NCBI GenBank assembly: GCA_021029095.1
Contig: JAJOHG010000057.1
Coordinates: 62,001 to 126,000 of the forward strand
Direction: 5' to 3'
DNA: 64,000 nucleotides
Origin: Phellopilus nigrolimitatus
Lineage: Eukaryota; Basidiomycota; Agaricomycetes; Hymenochaetales; Hymenochaetaceae
The notes beneath the pieces are model-generated. The model saw only the letters and a list, made by a program, of their open reading frames with translations. It had not been told where the DNA came from and ran no database searches. Of the stretch, positions 57,425 through 64,000 are shown piece by piece. Both the position numbers and the translations under genes were made by a program. Position 1 is the stretch's first letter. Each line of letters starts with the position of its first letter.

Positions 57425-58845
57425 TGATCCACCGACTAAGGCGATCCTATTCAAGCGGTGTTCCTGAGACGCGATAAATAGAGCGTAGGTCCGCTCGTCC
57501 ACGACTAGCTGTGATCTTTGATGTCTATGGCACGCAATCTGAGAAATCTTATAACACGAAACCTCATCCATCATCAGTTTGAAGTAATTATGTGTCCCTA
57601 CCAATTCCACTGAATGTCACATCATTTGTCGAAGAATAATTGATTTTTATGGGTAATATAGCTGCAGTACAACAATAATAATTGGTAATCCTCCTCAAAT
57701 CCTTGAGAAATGCTCAGAAAATTACGTGAGAGCGAATGTAAGAGGATTTGCGAACTACCTTAACGATTAGCGAGACTTCCAGACTGCGTAGAATCCAAAA
57801 CGAAACTCACTGGAAGCGAAAAGACCAGGGCACCGCACCGCTTCACAAAGGGAGACTTAGGGTTTTCTTGTGAAACCTTCAGTGGCACGAATGCACACCC
57901 GTCGTCAGCACATGGCTGGACAGCAGCAGGCATCGCACCACTGACAGCGCTGGCTTCCGCGGCTATTTGCCAGCAGGCCGGACTGTCAGCTCGTCGCAGC
58001 TAAAGCTGGACGAGATCTGACTCCATCGACCTAACCACATTATGGAAGCCGCACGCTGGCTCCGAAACGACGTCGAAAGGCTAAATTCACTTCCGCGGCT
58101 TTTGCCAGCAACCCGGACTGTCAGCCCGTCACAGTTCAAACTGGACAGGCGACTCCATCGAGTTGCCACATTATGGAAGGAGAGCTAGTAGTTCGAGCCC
58201 CGTTTCAATGAATGTGCGCCTTGAAAGGACTTTGAAAGCCGTTTTGATGATTAACTTGCCTGTTTAAATCCCACCATTCAGTCTCCAGTGAGTGCTATAA
58301 GTATCATTTTTATCTCACCGTCGATTACGTGTTGCTATCCACGAGCTCCACCGACGAAGTCGAGGATAGAGACTGAGGCGGAATGAGTGTAAAGGTGCGA
58401 GACAGTGCCACTGGTGTCTGATCATTGTACAAAGGGGGGACGAGTCAGTGAGGGACAAGGGTGGCACAAGCGCGAAAACTCACCAAGAAGCGATGGAGTT
58501 AGGCATCAGCATAGCAGGAGTAAGTGGGAACGAGTAAGGGGTCCCTTCGGATACGTATGTGACGACGTCCATGCTAGCATCGAGTTGCATAGACTCTACG
58601 ACGCGCTCTCGTGAGTCGGGTGGCACAAGCTTGAAACGAAGTACTATGCTTACGAGGGGCCCTCAAGTCGTCGACGTAGGAAAGACAGAGGGAGTGAAGG
58701 TATTATGCGCACTCTTTCTGGAGGTGGTAGAGGAAGGAGAGCAAGGAACGAATAGGCAGGAAGGGCGGACTTGTGCTCTATCTATCGCGTCCCAGATCGC
58801 GTTTCGAGCTCCGCTTGAATAAGATCGACTTACCAGGTTTGGTAC
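57425..58845. mobile_element. Possible small inverted-repeat element (MITE-like)
   Basis: The minus strand near 57500-57425 (AGCGC.. TCGCGTCTCAGGAACACCGC, then TTGAATAGGATCGCCTTAG) and the plus strand near 58765-58835 (TCTATCGCGTCCCAG.., then CCGCTTGAATAAGATCGACT) are diverged copies in opposite orientation about 1.3 kb apart. This could be an old non-autonomous DNA transposon or two solo repeats. Ends and target duplications were not found. Confidence 0.3.
57950..58185. repeat. Diverged tandem duplication
   Basis: Two units of about 95 bp, starting CTTCCGCGGC and ending CCACATTATGGAAG, are separated by about 40 bp. Shared blocks include CCGGACTGTCAGC and GACTCCATCGA. The copies differ by scattered substitutions and small indels. 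Confidence 0.75.
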
Positions 58846-59696
58846 TAGACAATCCGATCAATGACATCACGTCCTCAATCTCCCTCAAAAGTCGACGTAT
58901 TTTTTGTCTAATCCCAGAGTGGTCTATAATACAATAGAACTCTGTATTATCGAGCTTTATATAGTTGGCCGCATGACAAAGCAGAATCACGAGACGAGTC
59001 CCAGTCCGAGAGCTGTTATATGTACAAAAGCCGATAAAGTGACTAGCGCGTGCTTTTGTCATTTCAAAGGGCCAATAACATTACTGTGGTTCTCTTGATC
59101 CTTGATCGCAATAAAGGATTCGGCAGTCGTCTCCACGAATGTGGACGTCTTCACTCATCACTCACTGAACCGCCTGGGCGAAAACTCTAGTCGCGGCAAG
59201 CCCCTAAGTTTTATACGCATGAGCCTTCTGAAATACAACTTACAAGGACACCAAACCTGTGCAAAGTCCTAAAAGGCTAGACTTCCGACGGCTTTTGTTC
59301 GACTCTTCCCATGATCCTGATATAAGCCAGCCCTTTCATCAAAATAACAAAAAGAAAGCGTGTGAGCAGATAGGAGAATTCCATTCCAATATGTCTGCTA
59401 CATTCTTGCGAGGTCGTGTATTGGAAGCGGAAGATTGAGAAAAGTGTAGACGAGGATGAAGGTTTGTGTATCCATGTTGTGGGAATATCCACATCAACGC
59501 TCCTTTGAACAAAAACACCGGGACACAGAGTGGCTCGCACAGACATTTTATAAAGAACAACAATTTTATAAAGAACAACGCGCTCATACAATTGGTATTC
59601 AGTCATTCAATCTCAGTCGAGCTCCCTGCTCCAAACTGCATTTACCAGCTATTTACCACTCAACGTACCCAAAGCTCCCAAACTTCAACTTCCACA

Positions 59697-61218
59697 ATGC
59701 CGGTGCCTTCTACGCGCCCGAAAGTTAATTCTGGGAAAGCAGCTCTATCGCATTCCATTTCCGATGACGTGCACTCGCTTAAAGGCACCATCACACAATC
59801 GCTCGCTAGGACCGTGCCCACCAAGGTTGTTGTTTTTACATCCCGGCCATGAGATCGAATCCTGACGAGAAAACACTTCGTTGCCTTCTCTCCCTTCCTC
59901 TTATCAGGATATCGGTGAGGTCGAAGATACCCTCTGGTATAACCGATATTCAGTACCGGAGAGGGAAGTTAGTAATGTCTCCCGCTCCGACAACAAGCGT
60001 GCCGAAGAAGCTGGCTTTGATCAGGACGTCCTCTTGACCCCAACCTCAACCGAAGCTTGTGCATATTTTCTTGAGCTGCTCAACGAAGCCGTTTGCTTAC
60101 ACCCCACCTTTTTCTTCTCAGTTTCCAGTATCGATCACGAGCAACTCAAGCCCCGCGTTGATAACTTGTTCACGGATGCTTCGGCCTGCTACAACGACTT
60201 GCAGAGCTTGCTTTGCGAGTTGGAAATGGAAAGGGAGGCTCTCAGAAGAAACAGGGACGAAATGCAGGAAAAGCAACAAGAGGCGATGGAAAACTTGGAG
60301 AACGCAGAGAGAGAAATAGAAGTGGCACGATTGGCGAAGAAAAGCTTAGAAGCTGTGATTTTGAGGAGTTTCGGTCGCGATGTGCTCCTGGATTTGCTGG
60401 AGCTGTGCGGCCAACGGATTGAAATCGAGGAAGACGAGGAGGAAGACACGGATGAGACGTGAGCCCTTCTCATACTATATGATGCGTCTTCGAAGTTGAT
60501 GACACCCGTGTTTGCCAGCTTTAAAAAAGAATACGTCGAATCCAAGGCAGCTTATGCTGAACCGTACGGGAAGCAAAAGCCTAGCGCCGTCCGCGGGCAC
60601 GCGTGCTACACGGACGCCGCGCCTGCATACGACGCTGACGACGTGTCCAGTTTGCATGTGCACCCTGAGAGCGAGGCCGGGGGATCCGCGACTGGACGCG
60701 ACGCGAAAGGACCTCTCCATACGGCTTCAGTGCCATATTCTGGCAAAGGCAAAGGGAAGCGAAGGGCTCTCGACGATGACGATGACGAAAATGAAACACG
60801 CGACGAGCCTCGGAGAAAGAAAGCCAGAGCAGAATCGTCGATATCGACGCGCTCTTCTCGCGACCCGCGCATCGTGCGCTCACACGACGAGCGCCGTGAT
60901 TTCCCGCCTGCGGTCTCTTCGACTTTGACATAAATTGCGCAACCCTCTGAGCTGACTTCGCATGCACTCGTTCCGTATGGATCCACCACGTCTTCCGACC
61001 TTGCCGTAGGCGGCAACCAGGTCTCGCACGATAACCCCAGCAGCGCGAAGTCATTCACCGATGACGCAGTTAACGCCCAGTCGCAGCAGGCCGGTTTAGA
61101 GGACAGCTCAGACGACGACAACGCAGCCAGTGGCGAAGGCCAGCCAACCAGCCCGGAATTGGGGTACGACGGTTTCGTGATGCCCCAGCCGGGTGTCAAC
61201 AAGCTCTCCAAAGCATGA
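59697..61218 (+). CDS. Coiled-coil protein with nuclear-type C-terminus; in-frame stop precedes a further open stretch
   Basis: Exons 59697-59825, 59908-60458 and 60519-60933 give 364 residues to a TAA at 60931-60933. The N-terminus is Ser/Thr-rich. The middle (from about SIDHEQLKPRVDNLFTDA to LEAVILRSFGRDVLLDLLEL) is a strong coiled coil rich in Glu and Arg. An acidic EEDEEEDTDET follows, then a tail with a basic cluster (KGKGKRR, PRRKKARAES) suggesting nuclear localisation. A pyrimidine-rich TTCTTCTCAG at 60112-60121 could end a 63-nt in-frame intron (60059-60121), which would drop 21 residues. After the TAA the same frame stays open for 94 codons (to 61218), with Ser/Asp/Gly-rich sequence such as LEDSSDDDNAASGEGQPTSP that reads like a natural continuation. 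No family is recognised. Confidence 0.6.
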
Positions 61219-62249
61219 TGGCAAACACATTCGCTCAGAATCAAGAACGAAAAGCTTTTTGGTGGGAGGCTTGTGGACAGGCATGGTATGTCGGTGCAAT
61301 CGGCAGAAGGTCTCGGAGTGTTGAGTGCGCCGCCATACCGCGGATAATACGCATCATACGTATTGTCGAGACTCGGTTATAAATATGCAACCTTCAGTTT
61401 GGTCTTGTCCATCACTCGGGACCGACTTGCTTCGTCATACCATGGTGCCCTCTACGGACCGTAGATATTTAGCCTTGCCATTCTCGCTTATGATTGTTTC
61501 AAAACCCGTCGAGATCTTTATGCACTCTATAAAGTTCGTACAAATTTACTTCTCTTTCTTTCCATAATCTTGTGCTTTTGATATAAAGTCGCTTTATTCT
61601 CTATATCGTTCAGGTGGCTCGGTGATGCGTCACGACACGACAGTGTTCACCTCTGCAGAAACGCTTGCTGAATCTTTTGTGCTGTAATCTGGGTTCCAGG
61701 GAGTTGTTCAAAGTCGAATGCAAGAAAGGCCCAGAGAATGAATCAGGAATGAACCAGATAGGGTTCTCGTCTTGCGTCGATGTCTGCATGTACAGCACTT
61801 CTGAGTCAGCTAATTGACTTCGGACGCCGCTTTTGGCACTCGTCTCATTTTCCAGCTGTAAGTATATGGACTCATAGGTCTGAAGCGGGAATCAGCCTTA
61901 TGCGTTATGACAAAGGCAACTGTGGACGTACTCCTCGAGGTGTATCAATTGTATTCTAGGTGTGCTATATGCCCTAAACGAGGAAGTCAATTAGATGTAT
62001 AAATGAACCGTTTATATTGCGATGTAGCCAGCCGTCAAAATCATTCTTAACCTACACTTGACTCTTTCCCCCGCTACTCTGTTTGCCAATCGGTTTGCGA
62101 ATTTTAATTTACATTTCAGAAAGCAAAATACGTTTTATTCGTTACGTATCAATATTACATAAGAAGCGTTCCGTATTTCTGTGGACCGTAGGTTACGAAC
62201 GGCCATTAACTAACAGCATGGCTTACTTTTACCCGATCTTCCTCCCATC
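61219..62249. other. Intergenic region
   Basis: About 1 kb between the coiled-coil gene and the NTPase gene. AT-rich from about 61480 on. No gene, RNA or repeat is seen. Confidence 0.5.
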
Positions 62250-64000
62250 ATGTCCGACACGAACGTTTCTTTCGGCCAGGGAGTTAAACGACCCAATGAA
62301 CACGCTGATAGTGACAATGCTCGAGAAACAAGTTCATACCCAGCATTGAAGTTCATTGAGGCCCGATACGACAGGCTCGATCATCGTAGACTAGACGAAC
62401 TTACGATGGACTATCTTCAATATGCTTTTGGTCCTCTGTCAACGATCGTCCGCCCTACATGGGTTCTTATATCTGTCTCCGGCACGTGCAATAGACTAGA
62501 CTCCCGTCTCGAAGTGTTACCAGCGGCGAAAGAAAAAATGTCGGAATATGGCCCCTCTTTGGTGGATCTCATTAACGAATCGTATGAGAGAAAGGATTTT
62601 AAACAACTCAGAAATCTACGTACGTAAACTTGGCTGCCACTCTATATTTTTCATTTAAGGCTACCCAGTCGCCATTCAAAGGAACCCGTATACGTATGTA
62701 GGCGTCGACCACAGCACAGATGATAAAGATCAGCAGAGCAAGTGATATCTTTCGGATTCCTTCCTTTCACCTATTAATATTTTGTATAGTGTTAGGTGCT
62801 CATGTCTCATCATGTGTCTCCGACCGTCTCATCTGACAAATATGGCTTCAGCTGTCGAGCTCGCATGGAAGGTGCCATACCAGGGAGGAGCTCATCTTTT
62901 GCTTTACGAAACGGTCGCCACTATGACTTGGAAAAAGGGTCTGAGGAGCAACGCAAACAGTCTATTCATCGTCCAGAGCTCTGGAACTGGAAAATCACGG
63001 ACCGTGCACGAGCACAGTAAACTTGTATTCACCATTCCGTTCAATCTAACGGCGGATGAGGAGAAGAAGGGTAAGTTACAATGAGATTCTGCACTACTTC
63101 AGCTGAGTAAATTATTCTTAGGTCTCCCGTACCCTTTCCCTGACAGTGAAATACGCGAATATCTCCACAATGCACCAAGAGCATTCCTACCAGCTCGCCT
63201 CTACTTCCTGAATTTTCTCTACGATCTGTTCTCAGCCGTGCTTAAAGAAGTTGAAACGCTTGAGGACTGGCTTAAACCCGCGAAAACGTACGGGGATGTG
63301 GCGGAAGCCTGGTCATTTTATCTCGAGGAGATGGGTCGGGACAACTTATACAGGTGGATTGCGCGTATGAAGTACGGGGTACGTGTTTTCAGTGAATCTG
63401 AATATTTATTATTTTCTCTACGCTTGCTGATTGCCTTCGCGTAGAGAGATGAGCGGCCTCTCCGGGAGTTCCTCGAGGAAAGAGGAATCAGGAACAGGTT
63501 CGACCCTGCTGTGTTCGACTTCATCGCCAAGCAGACGCAGGATAAGATCTCCGAGTTAATCTCTTTCATCGGCAAACTCGTCGGAGATGACGATTGTAAT
63601 TCGCCTGATGCGCGCGTGGTGGTCTCCTTCGACGAAGCCCAATATTTGACGAATATCTCCATACCTACCAGCGCAGGCTCACCGCCTCGCACTCTATACG
63701 ATACGTTTTGCGCAGCTGCGAATGAAATTTTGCCCAGTCCGGTGTTCTTCCTCTTTCTGTCCACACAGTTTACCCTCTGGAGATTTGAACCACCTCAGAC
63801 GATGTCTTTGTTGGACAGAATCATCAGCTACAGTGACCAAGACAATATTCGGCCTCCGTTTACGGAGCTTCCCTTCGATTGCTTCGGGAATGAGCCACTT
63901 ATCCGACCTGGTGAGAAGACGCTGAAAGACGTGTCGACCATCCACTTTATGAGCCAATTTGGAAGGCCAATGTATGTGTCTTTTTTGTGCTCTGGTTATG
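62250..64000 (+). CDS. Crinkler-like P-loop NTPase protein, 5' part (runs off right edge)
   Basis: Likely exons: 62250 to about 62623; a probable small exon around 62660-62698 (after TTTAAG, before GTATGT); about 62796-63070; 63122-63378; 63445 to about 63971 or beyond. The exon around 62900 reads FIVQSSGTGKSRTVHEHSK, a Walker A motif in the form (S)SGTGKS. About 220 residues later VVVSFDEAQYLT is a Walker B with Asp-Glu, followed by VFFLFLSTQFTLW, a sensor-like strand. QSSGTGKSR plus FDEAQ is the pattern I know from large basidiomycete families of STAND/Crinkler-type NTPases, often fused to or encoded near REase-like domains. Their role (effector, self/non-self or genome conflict) is not established. 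The C-terminal domain lies outside the window. The first two introns are uncertain. Confidence 0.68.

Larger units (their letters stand above)
57190..59696. other. Gene-free stretch with small repeats
   Basis: 2.5 kb after the Mam3-like gene. It contains a tandem duplication (57950-58185) and a diverged inverted-repeat pair (about 57425-57500 and 58755-58845). No open frame here has family motifs; the longest (57323-57610 minus) overlaps the inverted repeat and is probably not a gene. Confidence 0.45.

Noticed and set aside
58185..58200. GTTCGAGCCC resembling a tRNA B box
   Set aside because: No A box, acceptor stem or anticodon arm can be paired around it.

Overview
The window is nuclear DNA of a filamentous basidiomycete, most likely an Agaricomycete. 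Genes carry many short introns (about 45-130 nt, GT..AG with CTNAC-like branch points). Gene families typical of such genomes are present: a DUF3433-type membrane protein, an Sfp1-like factor, F-box proteins, a Crinkler-like NTPase, a Copia retrotransposon and lineage-expanded small hypothetical proteins. Exon models were built by hand from splice motifs, reading-frame continuity and paralogue comparison; they have not been checked against transcripts.

Layout. 1-657: N-terminal part of a DUF3433-type membrane protein on the minus strand, running off the left edge. 1886-6681: two tandem EamA/SLC35G-like transporter paralogues with the same 12-exon structure; the downstream copy has two non-canonical splice donors. 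6847-12565: a nearly complete Ty1/Copia retrotransposon on the minus strand, with 549-bp LTRs differing at 4 positions, a TCTAC target duplication and a pol broken by two frameshifts. 12571-19000: gene-poor, with only weak exon candidates. About 19100-25750: GC-rich low-complexity DNA full of short tandem repeats, upstream of an Sfp1-like zinc-finger regulator (25970-28597). Then a Prx5-type peroxiredoxin (29648-30552) and DPH3 (31034-31563).

35165-40570 holds a tandem array of a small unrecognised protein family: five copies plus a relic, including truncated and extended members. Beside it is a protein with PD-(D/E)XK nuclease-like features (39419-40258). A zinc alcohol dehydrogenase follows (40638-42151, minus) and a possible tiny two-exon gene (43010-43284).

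43905-48911 is a foldback-like element. Its long inverted arms are arrays of 21-bp half-units, nearly all carrying ATTGTAGAT or a close variant, and it has split an F-box gene (48912-49859). After it come the Mid1 stretch-activated calcium-channel subunit (50601-52271, minus), a CNNM/Mam3-like membrane protein with a CBS module (53878-57189), a coiled-coil protein gene with an in-frame stop before a further open stretch (59697-61218), and the 5' part of a Crinkler-like P-loop NTPase gene running off the right edge (62250-64000).

No operon logic applies. The conserved genes serve unrelated housekeeping roles: diphthamide synthesis, peroxide detoxification, calcium entry, metal homeostasis and aldehyde reduction. 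The small-protein array with its nuclease-like neighbour, and the repeat-armed foldback element, are the least explained parts.
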